This document shows positions 1 through 12,120 of a stretch of 64,000 bases of DNA, one piece after another. Source of the stretch: Chenopodium formosanum (lineage: Eukaryota > Streptophyta > Magnoliopsida > Caryophyllales > Amaranthaceae); the NCBI GenBank assembly GCA_024500155.1, contig CM044879.1, positions 19,669,572 to 19,733,571 of the forward strand, given 5' to 3'. Position 1 is the first letter of the stretch; each line of letters starts with the position of its first letter. The notes under the pieces were generated by a model. That model saw nothing but the letters and a program-made list of their open reading frames with translations, was not told where the DNA came from and did not search any database. A program made the translations under genes and the position numbers.

Positions 1-99
1 TTGTTGAATGCATTTGACTTTCTTTTGATTAAAAAAGCTTTGTTTGAATATATTTGACTTTCATTTGACTCAATTAGCATTGTAGAATGCATTTGACTT

Positions 100-2300
100 T
101 CATTTGACTCAAAAAGCTTTGTTTGAATGTGTTTGTTTTTCTTTTGACTCAATTAGCTTTTTTGAATGCATTTGACTTCCATTTGATTCAAAAAGCTTTG
201 TTTGACTGTGTTTGACTTTCATTTGACTTTATTAGCATTGTTGAATGCAATTGACTATCATTTGATTCAAAAAGCTTTTTTGAATGTATTAGACATTCAT
301 TTGATTCTAAAAGCTTTGTTGAAAGTGTTTGACTTTCATTTGACTCAATTAGCTTTGTTGAATGCATTTGACTTTCATTTGATTCAAAAAGCTTTGTTTG
401 AATGTGTTTGACTTTCATTTGACTCAATTATTATTGTGGAATGCAATAGACTTTCATTTGATTCTAAAAGCTTTGTTGAAAGTGTTTGACTTTCATTTGA
501 CTCAATTACCTTTGTTGAATACATTTGACTTTTATTTGATTTAAAAAGCTTTGTTTGAATGTGTTTGACTTTGATTTGACTCAATTAGCTTTGTTGAATG
601 TGTTTGACTTTCATTTGACTCAATTAGAATTGTGGAATGCAATTGACTTTCATTTGTTTCAAAAAGCTTTGTTTGAATGTATTTAACTTTCATTAGATTC
701 TAAAAGCTTTGTTGAAAGTGTTTGACTTTCATTTAACATAATTAGCTTTGTTGAATGCATTTGACTTTCATTTTATTCAAAAAGCTTTGTTTAAATGTGT
801 TTGACTTTCAATTGATTCAATTGCCATTGTGGAATGCAATTGACTTTCATTTGGTTCAAAAAGCTTTGTTTGAATGTATTTTACTTTCATTTGATTCTAA
901 AAGCTTTGTTAAAAGTGTTTGACTTTCATTTGACTCAATTAGCTTTGTTGAATGCATTTGACTTTCATTTGATTCAAAAAGCTTTGTTTGAATGTGTTTG
1001 ACTTTCATTTGACCCAATTAGCTTTGTTAAATGTGTTTGACTTTCATTTGACTCAATTAGCATTTTGGAATGCAATTGTCTTTCATTTGATTCAAAAAGC
1101 TTTGTTTGAATGTATTTGACTTTCATTTGATTCTAAAAGCTTTGTTGAAAGTGTTTGACATTCATTTGACTCAATTAGCTTTGTTGAATGCATTTGACTT
1201 TCATTTCATTCAAAAATATTTGTTTGAATGTGTTTGACTTTCATTTGACCCAATTAGCTTTGTTGAATGTGATTGACTTTCATTTGACCTAATTAGCTTA
1301 GTTGAATGTGTTTGACTTTCATTTGACTCAATTACCATTGTGGAATGCAATTGACTTTCATTTGACCCAATTAGCTTTGTTAAATGTGTTTGACTTTCAT
1401 TTGAATCAATTAGTATTATGGAATGCAATTGACTTTCATTTGTTTCAAAACTCTTTGTTTGAATGTATTTGCCTTTCATTTAATTAAAAAGCTTTATTGA
1501 AAGTGTTTGACTTTCATTTGACTTAATTAGCTTTGCTGAATGAAATTGACTTTCATTTGTTTCAAACGCTTTGTTTGAATGTATTTGCTTTTCATTTGAT
1601 TGAAGAGCTTTGTTGAAAGTGTTTGACTTTCATTTGACTCAATTAGCTTTGTTGAATGCAATTTACTTTCATTTGATTTAAAAAGATTTGTTTGAATGTG
1701 TTTGACTTTCATTTGACCCAATTAGCTTTGTTAAATGTGTTTAACTTTCATTAGACTCAATTAGTATTGTTGAATGCAATTGACTTTTATTTGTTTCAAA
1801 AAGCTTTGTTTGAATGTATTTGACTTTCATTTAATTCTAAAAGCTTTGTCGAAAGTGTTTCACTTTCATTTAACTCAATTAGCTTTGTTGAATGCATTTG
1901 ACTTTTATTTGATTCAAAAAGGTTTGTTTGAATGTGTTTGAATTTCCTTTGACTCAATTAGCATTGTAGAATGCATTTGACTTTCATTTGATTCAAAAAG
2001 CTTTGTTTGAATGTGTTTGACTTTCATTTGACTCAATTAGCTTTGTTGAATGCATTTGACTTTCATTTGATTCAAAAAGCTTTGTTTGAATGTGTTTGAC
2101 ATTCATTTGACTTTATTAGCATTGTGGAATGCAATTGACTTTCATTTGATTCAAAAAGCTCTTTTGAATGTATTTGACTTTCATTTGATTCTAAAAGCTT
2201 TGTTAAAAGTGTTTGTCTTTCATTTGCCTCAATTAGCTTTGTTGAATGCATTTGACTTTCATTTGATTCAAAAAGCTTTGTTTGAATGTGTTTGACTTTC
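100..2300 (+). repeat. Duplicated satellite block, copy 1 (partner about 3840-5770)
   Basis: Rare variants recur in the same order in two places. Examples are the TTTGTTTTTCTTTTGACTC monomer near 130 and 3870, the GTTTGACTGTG unit near 201 and 3945, the ATTTAACATAATTAGC unit near 732 and 4469, and the CAATTACCATTGTGG unit near 1328 and 4830. The first part is offset by 3,736 bp and the far end by 3,461 bp, so there are internal length differences of a few monomers. This shows segmental duplication of the higher-order array, not independent monomer spread. Boundaries are approximate. Confidence 0.75.
548..783 (+). repeat. Representative 236-bp higher-order repeat (A-B-C-D-E-F)
   Basis: A clean six-monomer higher-order repeat. 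The units are A 548-587 (40 bp, starts GCTTTGTTTGAATGTG), B 588-626 (39 bp, GCTTTGTTGAATGTG), C 627-665 (39 bp, GTGGAATGCAATTG), D 666-705 (40 bp, GTTTGAATGTATTT, ends ATTCTAAAA), E 706-744 (39 bp, GTTGAAAGTGTTTG) and F 745-783 (39 bp, GTTGAATGCATTTG, ends CAAAAA). A, B and E end in a TCAATTA-type tail; C and F end in CAAAAA. The 40-bp units have one extra T in GTTTGAA compared with GTTGAA. The following copy starts again with an A-type unit at 784. Confidence 0.92.
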
Positions 2301-5300
2301 ATTTGACTCAATTAGCATTGTGGAATGTAATCGACTTTCATTTGATTTAAAAAGCTTTGTTTGAATGTATTTGACTTTCATTTGATACTAAAAGCTTTGT
2401 TGAAAGTGTTTGACTTTCATTTGACTCAATTAGCTTTGTTGAATACATTTGACTTTCATTTGATTTAAAAAGCTTTGTTTGAATGTGTTTGACTTTCATT
2501 TGACTCAATTAGATTTGTTGAATGTGTTTGACTTTCATTTTATTCAATTAGAATTGTGGAATGCAATTGACTTTCATTTGATTCAAAAAGCTTTGTTTGA
2601 ATGTATTTGACTTTCATTAGATTCTAAAAGCTTTGTTGAAAGTGTTTGACTTTCATTTAACACAATTAGCTTTGTTGAATGCATTTGACTTTCATTTGAT
2701 TCAAAAAGCTTTGTTTGAATGTGTTTGACTTTCAATTGATTCAATTGCCATTGTGGAATGCAATGGACTTTCATTTGGTTCAAAAAGCTTTGTTTGAATG
2801 TATTTGACTTTCATTTGATTCTAAAAGCTTTGTTAAAAGTGTTTGACTTTCATTTGACTCAATTAGCTTTGTTGAATGCATTTGACTTTCATTTGATTCA
2901 AAAAGCTTTGTTTAAATGTGTTTGACATTCATTTGACTCAATTAGCATTGTAGAATGCATTTGACTTTCATTTGATTCAAAAAGCTTTATTTGAATGTGT
3001 TTGTTTTTCATTTGACTCAATTAGCTTTGTTGAATGCATTTGACTTTCATTTGATTCAAAAAGCTTTGTTTGAATGTGTTTGACTTTCATTTGACTCAAT
3101 TAGCAATTGTAGAATGCCTTTGACTTTCATTTAATTCAAAAAGCTTTGTTTGAATGTGTTTGACTTTCATTTGACTCAATTAGCTTTGTTGAATGCATTT
3201 GACTTTCATTTGATTAAAAAGCTTTGATTGAATGTGTTTGACATTCAATTGATTCAATTGCCATTGTGGAATGCAATTGACTTTCATTTGGTTCAAAAAG
3301 CTTTGTTTGAATGTATTTGACTTTCATTTGATTCTAAAAGCTTTGTTTGAATGTGTTTCACTTTCATTTGACTCAATTAGCTTTGTTGAATGCATTTGAA
3401 TTTTATTTGATTCAAAAAGCTTTGTTTGATTGTGTTTCACTTTCATTTTACTCAATTAGCTTTGTTGAATGTGTTTGACTTTCATTTGACTCAATTAGCT
3501 TTGTTGAATGCATTTGACTTTCATTTGATTTAAAAAGCTTTGTTTGAATGTGTTTGACTTTCATTTGACTCAATTAGCTTTGTTGAATGTGTTTGACTTT
3601 CATTTGACTCAATTAGCATTGTTATATGCAATGGACTTTCATTTGGTTCAAAAAGCTTTGTTTGAATGTATTTGACTTTCAATAGATTCTAAAAGCTTTG
3701 TTGAAAGTGTTTGACTTTTATTTAACACAATTAGCTTTGTTTGAATGCATTTGACTTTCATTTGATTCAAAAAGCTTTGTTTGAATGTGTTTGACTTTCA
3801 ATTGATTCAATTGCCATTGTGGAATGCAATGGACTTTCATTTGACTCAAAAAGCCTTGTTTGAATGTGTTTGTTTTTCTTTTGACTCAATTAGCTTTTTT
3901 GAATGCATTTGACTTTCATTTGATTCAAAAAGCTTTGTTTGACTGTGTTTGTCTTTCATTTGACTTTATTAGCATTGTTGAATGCCATTGACTATCATTT
4001 GATTCAAAAAGCTTTTTTGAATGTATTTGACATTATTTGATTCTAAAAGCTTTGTTGAAAGTGTTTGACTTTCATTTGACTCAATTAGCTTTGTTGAATG
4101 CATTTGACTTTCATTTGATTCAAAAAGCTTTGTTTGAATGTGTTTGACTTTCATTTGACACAATTATCATTGTGGAATGCAATAGACTTTCATTTGATTC
4201 TAAAAGCTTTGTTGAAAGTGTTTGACTTTCATTTGACTCAAGTAGCTTTGTTGAATGCATTTGACTTTTATTTGATTTAAAAAGCTTTGTTTGAATGTGT
4301 TTGACTTTCATTTGACTCAATTAGCTTTGTTGAATGTGTTTGACTTTCATTTGACTCAATTAGAATTGTGGAATGCAATTGACTTTCATTTGTTTCAAAA
4401 AGCTTTGTTTGAATGTATTTAACTTTCATTAGATTCTAAAAGCTTTGTTGAAAGTGTTTGACTTTCATTTAACATAATTAGCTTTGTTGAATGCATTTGA
4501 CTTTCATTTTATTCAAAAAGCTTTGTTTGAATGTGTTTGACTTTCAATTGATTCAATTGCCATTGTGGAATGCAATTGACTTTCATTTGGTTCAAAAAGC
4601 TTTGTTTGAATGTATTTTACTTTCATTTGGTTCAAAAAGCTTTGTTTGAATGTATTTTACTTTCATTTGATTCTAAAAGCTTTGTTAAAAGTGTTTGACT
4701 TTAATTTGACTCAATTAGCTTTGTTGAATGCATTTGACTTTCATTTGATTCAAAAAGCTTTGTTGAATGTGTTTGACTTTTATTTGACCCAATTAGCTTA
4801 GTTAAATGTGTTTGACTTTCATTTGACTCAATTACCATTGTGGAATGCAATTGACTTTCATTTGACCCAATTAGCTTTGTTAAATGTGTTTGACTTTCAT
4901 TTGAATCAATTAGTATTATGGAATGCAATTGACTTTCATTTGTTTCAAAACGCTTTGTTTGAATGTATTTGCCTTTCATTTAATTAAAAAGCTTTATTGA
5001 AAGTGTTTAACTTTCATTTGACTTAATTAGCTTTGCTGAATGCATTTGACTTTCATTTGATTCAAAAAGCTTTGTTTGAATGTGTTTGACTTTCATTTTA
5101 CCCAATTAGCTTTGTTAAATGTGTTTGACTTTCATTTGACTCAATTAGCATCATGGAATGAAATTGACTTTCATTTGTTTCAAAACTCTTTGTTTGAATG
5201 TATTTGCTTTTCATTTAATTGAAGAGCTTTGTGGAAAGTGTTTGACTTTCATTTGACTCAATTAGCTTTGTTGAATGCAATTTACTTTCATTTGATTTAA

Positions 5301-6984
5301 AAAGCTTTGTTTGAATGTGTTTGACTTTCATTTGACCCAATTAGCTTTGTTAAATGTGTTTAACTTTCATTTGACTCAATTAGTATTGTTGAATGCAATT
5401 GACTTTCATTTGTTTCAAAAAGCTTTGTTTGAATGTATTTGACTTTCATTTAATTCTAAAAGCTTTGTCGAAAGTGTTTCACTTTCATTTGACTCAATTA
5501 GCTTTGTTGAATGCATTTGACTTTCATTTGATTCAAAAAGCTTTGTTTGAATGTGTTTGACTTTCATTTGACTTTATTAGCATTGTGGAATGCAATTGAC
5601 TTTCATTTGATTCAAAAAGCTCTTTTAAATGTATTTGACTTTCATTTGATTCTAAAAGCTTTGTTAAAAGTGTTAGTCTTTCATTTGACTCAATTAGCTT
5701 TGTTGAATGCATTTGACTTTCATTTGATTCAAAAAGCTTTGTTTGAATGTGTTTGACATTCTTTTGACTCAATTAGCATTGTGGAATGCAATTGATTTTC
5801 ATTTGATTCAAAAAGATTTGTTTGAATGTGTTTGTTTTTCATTTGACTCAATTAGCTTTGTTGAATGCATTTGACTTTCATTTGATTCAAAAAGCTTTGT
5901 TTGAATGTGTTTGACTTTCATTTGACTTTATTAGCATTGCTGAATGCAATTGACTTTCATTTGATTCAAAAAGCTTTTTTGAATGTATTTGACTTTCATT
6001 TGATTCTAAAAGCTTTGTTGAAAGTGTTTGACTTTCCTTTGACTCAATTAGCATTGTAGAATGCATTTGACTTTCATTTGATTCTAAAAGCTTAACTGAA
6101 AGTGATTGACTTTCATTTGACTCAATTAGCTTTGTTAAATGCATTTGACTTTCATTTGATTCAAAAAGCTTTGTTTGAATGTGTTTGACTTTCATTTGAC
6201 TCAATTAGCATTGTAGAATGCATTTGACTTTCATTTGATTCAAAAAGCTTTGTTTGAATGTATTTGACTTTCATTTTATTCTAAAAGCTTTGTTGAAAGT
6301 GTTTGACTTTCATTTGACTCAATTAGCTTTGTTGAATGCATTTGACTATCATTTGATTCAAAAAGCTTTGTTTGAATATGTTTGACTTTCATTTGACTAA
6401 ATTAGCATTGTAGAATGCATTTGACTTTCATTTGATTTAAAAAGCTTTGTTTGAATGTGTTTGTTTTTCATTTGATTCAATTAGCTTTGTTGAATGCATT
6501 TGACTTTCATTTGATTCAAAAAGCTTTGTTTGACTGTGTTTGACTTTCATTTGACTTTATTAGCATTGCTGAATGCAATTGACTTTCATTTAATTCAAAA
6601 AGCTTTTTTGAATGTATTTGACTTTCATTTGATTCTAAAAGCTTTGTTGAAAGTGTTTGACTTTCATTTGACTCAATTAGCTTTGTTGAATGCATTTGAC
6701 TTTCATTTAATTTAAAAAGCTTTGTTGAAAGTGTTTGACTTTCATTTAATTCAATTAGCTTTGTTGAATGCATTTGACTATCATTTGATTCAAAATGCTT
6801 TGTTTTAATGTGTTTGACTTTCATTTGACTCAATTATCATTGTGGAATGCAATAGACTTTCATTTGATTCTAAAAGCTTTGTTGAAAGTGTTTGACTTTC
6901 ATTTGACTCAATTAGCTTTGTAGAATGCTTTTCACTTTTATTTGATTTAAAAAGCTTTGTTTGAATGTGTTTGACTTTCATTTG

Positions 6985-8880
6985 ACTCAATTAGCTTTGT
7001 TGAATGTGTTTGACTTTCATTTGACTCAATTAGAATTGTGGAATGCAGTTGACTTTCATTTGATTCAAGAAGCTTTGTTTGAATGTATTTGACTTTCATT
7101 ATATTCTAAAAGCTTTGTTGAAAGTGTTTGACTTGCATTTAACACAATTTGCTTTGTTGAATGCATTTGACTATCATTTGATTCAAAAAGCTTTGTTTGA
7201 ATGTGTTTGATTTTCAATTGATTCAATTGCCATTGCGGAATGCAATTGACTTTCATTTGGTTCAAAAAGCTTTGTTTGAATGTATTTGACTTTCATTTGA
7301 TTCTAAAATCTTTGTTAAAAGGGTTTGACTTTCATTTGACTAAATTAGCTTTGTTGAATGCATTTGACTTTCATTTGATTCAAAAAGCTTTGTTTGAATG
7401 TGTTTGACTTTCATTTGACCCAATTAGCTTTGTTAAATGTATTTAACTTTCATTTGACTCAATAAGCATTGTGGAATGCTATTGACTTTCATTTGTTTCT
7501 AAACGCTTTGTTTGAATGTATTTGCCTTTCATTTGATTAAAAAGCTTTGTTGAAAGTGTTTGACTTTCATTTGACTCAATTAGCTTTGCTGAATGAATTT
7601 GGCTTTCATATGATTCAAAAAGCTTTGCTTGAATGTGTTTGACTTTCATTCGACCCAATTAGCTTTGTTAAATGTGTTTAACTTTCATTTGAATGTATTT
7701 GACTTTCATTTAATTCTAAAAGCTTTGTTGAAAGTATTTGACTTTCATTTAACTCAATTAGCTTTGTTGAATGCATTAGACTTTCATTTGATTCAAAAAG
7801 CTTTGTTTGAATGTGTTTGACTTTCCTTTGACTCAATTTGAATTGTAGAATGCATTTGACTTTCATTTGATTCAAAAAGCTTTGTTTGAATGTGTTTGAC
7901 TTTCATTTGACTTTATAAGCTTTGTGGAATGCAATTGACTTTTATTTGATTCAAAAAGCTTTTTTGAATGTATTTGACTTTCAATTGATTCTTAAAGCTT
8001 TGTTAAAATTGTTTGTCTTTCATTTGACTCAATTAGCTTTGTTGAATGCATTTGACTTTGATTTGATTCAAAAAGCTTTGATTGAATGTGTTTGACATTC
8101 ATTTGACTCAATTAGCTTTGTTCAACGCATTTGACTTTCATTTGATTCAAAAAGCTTTGTTTGAATGTGTTTGACTTTCATTTGACTCAATTAGCATTGT
8201 GGAATGCAATTGACTTTCATTTGATTCAAAAAGCTTTGTTTGAATGTGTTTGACTTTAATTTGACTCAATTAGCATTGTGGAATGTAATCGACTTTCACT
8301 TGATTTAAAAAGCTTTGTTTGAATGTATTTGACTTACATTTGATTCTAAAAGCTTTGTTGAAAGTGTTTGACTCTCATTTGACGCAATTAGCTTTGTTGA
8401 ATGCATTTGACTTTCATTTGATTTAAAAAGCTTTGTTTGAATGTGTTTGACTTTCATTTGACTCAATTAGCTTTGTTGAATGTGTTTGACTTTCATTTGA
8501 CTCAATTAGAATTGTGGAATGCAATTAACTTTCATTTGATTCAAAAAGCTTTGTTTGAATGTATTTGACTTTCATTATATTCTAAAAGCTTTGTTGAAAG
8601 TGTTTGACTTGCATTTAACACAATTAGCTTTGTTGAATGCATTTGACTATCATTTGATTCAAAAAGCTTTGTTTGAATGTGTTTGACTTTCAATTGATTC
8701 AATTGCCATTGCGGAATGTAATTGACTTTCATTTGGTTCAAAAAGCTTTGTTTGAATGTATTTGACTTTCATTTGATTCTAAAAGCTTTGTTAAAAGTTT
8801 TTGACTTTCATTTGACTCAATTAGCTTTATTGAATGCATTTGACTTTCATTTGATTCAAAAAGCTTTGTTTGAATGTGTT
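6985..8880 (+). repeat. 1,476-bp period duplication in domain 1
   Basis: The stretch from about 6985 to 7400 recurs at about 8461 to 8876 with a constant offset of 1,476 bp. Shared rare changes include CATTATATTCTAAAAGC, GACTTGCATTTAACACAATT, CAATTGATTCAATTGCC followed by GCGGAATG, and CATTTGGTTCAAAAAGC. A related but more diverged version lies near 2583-2783. Confidence 0.75.
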
Positions 8881-11575
8881 TGACTTTTATTTGACAAAAT
8901 TAGCTTTGATGAATGTGTTTGACTTTCATTTTACTCAATTAGCATTGTGGAATGCAATTGACTTTCATTTTATTCAAAAAGCTTTGTTTGAATGAATTTG
9001 ACATTCATTTGATTCGAAAAGCTTTGTTGAAAGTGTTTGACGTTCATTTGACTCAATTAGCTTTGTTGAATGCATTTGACTTTCATTTGATTCAAAAAGC
9101 TTTGTTTGAATGTGTTTGACTTTCATTTGACTCAATTAGCATTGTCGAATGCAATTGACTTTCATTTGATTCAAAAAGCTTTGTCTGAATGCATTTGACT
9201 TTCATTTGATTCAAAAACCTTTGTTTGAATGTCTTTGACTTTCATTTGACTCAATTACCATTGTGGAATGCAGTTGACTTCCATTTGATTTAAAAATCTT
9301 TGTTTAATGTGTTTGACTTTCATTTGACCCAATTCGCTTTGTTAAATGTGTTTGACTTTCATTTGACTCAATTAGCATTATGGAATGCAATTGACTTTCA
9401 TTTGTTTCCAAAAGCTTTGTTTGAATGTGTTTGACTTTCATTTGAATTAATTAGCATTGTAGAATGTATTTGACTTTCATTTGATTCTAAAAGCTTGTGT
9501 TGAAAGTCTTTGACTTTCATTTGACTCAATTAGCTTTGTTGAATGCATTTAACTTTCGTTTGATTCAAAAAGCTTTGTTTGAATGTGTTTGACTTTCATT
9601 TGACCCAATTAGCTTTGTTAAATGTGTTTGACTTTCATTTGAATCAATAAGCATTGTGGAATGCAATTGACTTTCATTTGTTTCAAAACGCTTTGTTTGA
9701 ATGTATTTGCGTTTCATTTGATTAAAAAGTTTTGTTGAAAGTCTTTGACTTTCATTTGACTCAATTAGCTTTGTTGAATGCAATTGACTTTCATTTGATT
9801 CAAAAAGCTTTGTTTGAATGTGTTTGACTTTCATTTGACCCAATTAGCTTTGTTAAATGAGTTTAACTTTCATTTGACTTAATTATTGTTGTTGAATACA
9901 ATTGACTTTCATTTGTCTCAAAAAGCTTTTTTTGAATGTATTTGACTTTCATTTTATTCTAAAAGCTTTGTTGAAAGTGTTTGACTTTCATTTGACTCAA
10001 TTAGCTTTGTTGAATGCATTTGACTTTCATTTGATTCAAAAAGCTTTGTTTGAATGTGTTTGACTTTCATTTGTCTCAATTAGCATTGTCGAATGCAATT
10101 GACTTTCATTTGATTCAAAAAGCTTTGTCTGAATGAATTTGACTTTCATTTGATTCAAAAAGCTTTGTTTGAATGTGTTAGACTTTCATTTGACTCAATT
10201 AGCATTGTGGAATGCAATCGACTTTCATTTGGTTTAAAAAGCTTTGTTTGAATGTATTTGAATTTCATTTGATTCTAAAAGCTTTGTTGAAAGTGTTTGA
10301 CTTTCATTTGACTAAATTAGCTTTGTTGAAGCATTTGACTTTCATATTATTTAAAAAGCTTTGTTTGAATGTGTTTGACTTTCATTTGACTCAATTAGCT
10401 TTGTTGAATGTGGTTGATTTTCATTTGACTCAATTAGAATTGTGGAATGCAATTGACTTTCATTTGATTCAAAAAGCTTTGTTTGAATGTATTTGACTTT
10501 CATTAGATTCTAAAAGCTTTGTTGAAAGTGCTTGACTTTTATTTAACACCATTAGCTTTGTTGAATGCATTTGACTTTCATTTAATTCAGAAAAGCTTTG
10601 ATTGAATGTGTTTGACTTTCAATTGATTCAATTGCCATTGTGGAATGCAATTGACTTTCATTTGGTTTAAAAAGCTTTGCTTAAATGTATTTGACTTTCA
10701 TTTGATTTTAAAAGCTTTGTTAAAAGTGTTTGACTTTCATTTGACTCAATTAGCATTGTTGAATGCATTCGACTTTCATTTGACTCAATTAGCTTTGTTG
10801 AATGCATTTGACTTTCATTTGATTCAAAAAGCTTTGTTTGAATGTGTTTGACTTTCGTTTGACTTTATTAGCATTGTGGAATGCAGTTGACTTTCATTTG
10901 ATTAAAAAAGCTTTATTTGAATGTATTTGATTTTCATTAGATTCTAAAAGCTTAGTTGAAAGTGTTTGACTTTCATTTGACTCAATTAGCTTTGTTGAAT
11001 GCATTTGACTTTCATTTGATTCAAAAAGCTTTGTTTGAATGTGTTTGACATTCATTTGACTTAATTAGCATTGTTGAATGCATTTGACTTTCATTTGAAT
11101 CAATTAGCTTTGTTGAATGCATTTGACTTTCATTTGATTCAAAAAGCTTTGTTTGAATGTGTTTAACTTTCATTTGACTCAATTAGCATTGTGGAATGCA
11201 ATTGACTTTCATTTGATTCTAAAAGCTTTGTTTGAATATATTTGACTTTCATTTGATTATAAAAGCTTTTTTTGAATGTGTTTGACTTTCATTTTACCCA
11301 ATTAGCTTTGTTAAATGTGCTTGACTTTCATTTGACTCAATTAGAATTATGGAATGCAATTGAATTTCATTTGTTTCAAAAAGCTTTGTTTGAATGTATT
11401 TGACTTTAATTTGATTGAAACGCTTTGTTTGAAAGTATTTGTAGTTGACTTTCAATTGTTTCAAAAAGCTTTGTTTGAATGTATTTGACTTTCATTTGAT
11501 TCTAAAAGCTTTGTTGAAAGTGTTTGACTTTCATTTGACTCAATTAGCTTTGTTGAATGCGTTTGACTTTCATTT

Positions 11576-12060
11576 GATTGAAAAAGCTTTGTTTGAATGT
11601 GTTTGCCTTTCATTTTATTGAATTAGCTTTGTTGAATGTGTTTACTTTCATTTGATTCAAAAATTGATTCTAAAAGCTTTGTTGAAAGTGTTTGACTTTC
11701 ATTTAACTCAAATTGCTTTGTTGAATGAATTTGACTTTCATTTGATTCTAAAAGCTTTGTTGAAAGTGTTTGACTTTCACTTGACTCAATTAGCTTTGTT
11801 GAATGCATTTGACTTTCATTTGATTGAAAAAGCTTTGTTTGAATGTGTTTGCCTTTTATTTTATTGAATTAGCTTTGTTGAATGTGTTTAACTTTCATTT
11901 GATTAAAAAATTGATTCTAAACGCTTTGTTGAAAGTGTTTGACTTTCATTTAACTCAAATTGCTTTGTTGAATGAATTTGACTTTCATTTGATTTTAAAA
12001 GCTTTGTTGAAAATGTTTGACTTTCATTTGACTCAATTAGCTTTGTGGAATGCAATTGAC
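11576..12060 (+). repeat. 246-bp tandem duplication with a truncated monomer, beside the first orientation switch
   Basis: A block beginning GATTGAAAAAGCTTTG at 11576 recurs at 11822. Both copies hold the unusual TTTTATTGAATTAGC unit, a truncated monomer in which the CATTTGATT...AAAAA end runs straight into TTGATTCTAAA (about 11653-11680 and 11901-11922), and a unit with ATTTAACTCAAATTGC. The second copy has one extra A and a few substitutions. It is the last organised block before the orientation switch at 12117-12120. Confidence 0.85.
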
Positions 12061-12116
12061 TTTCATTTGTTTCAAAAGCTTAGTTTGAATGTATTTGAGT
12101 TTTATTTGATTCTAAA

Positions 12117-12120
12117 AGCT
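12117..12120. other. Orientation switch 1 (+ to -) at AGCT
   Basis: Up to ATTCTAAAAGCT the sequence is a + strand class D monomer. From AGCTAATTGAGTCAAATG onward every monomer is in reverse complement. The palindrome AGCT, present in nearly every monomer boundary, is shared by both sides; AAAGCT at 12115-12120 fits either flanking context. No filler bases are present at the junction. Confidence 0.93.

Larger units (their letters stand above)
1..12120 (+). repeat. Satellite array domain 1 (39/40-bp monomer, + orientation)
   Basis: Uninterrupted head-to-tail monomers of 39 or 40 bp. Each begins GCTTTG (or GCATTG in one class), carries a central TTTGACTTTCATTTGA core, and ends in GACTCAATTA, GATTCAAAAA or GATTCTAAAA. 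All copies read in the same direction up to 12120. Monomer classes follow a fixed order (A, optional B, C, D, E, F), giving 197-bp and 236-bp higher-order repeats. The left edge is cut by the window, so the array continues outside. Typical variants here are GACCCAATTA endings, CTTTATTAGCATTG and CAATTGATTCAATTGCC. Blocks of about 2 kb recur inside the domain. No gene, RNA gene or foreign insertion is visible; the whole 12 kb is satellite. Confidence 0.98.
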
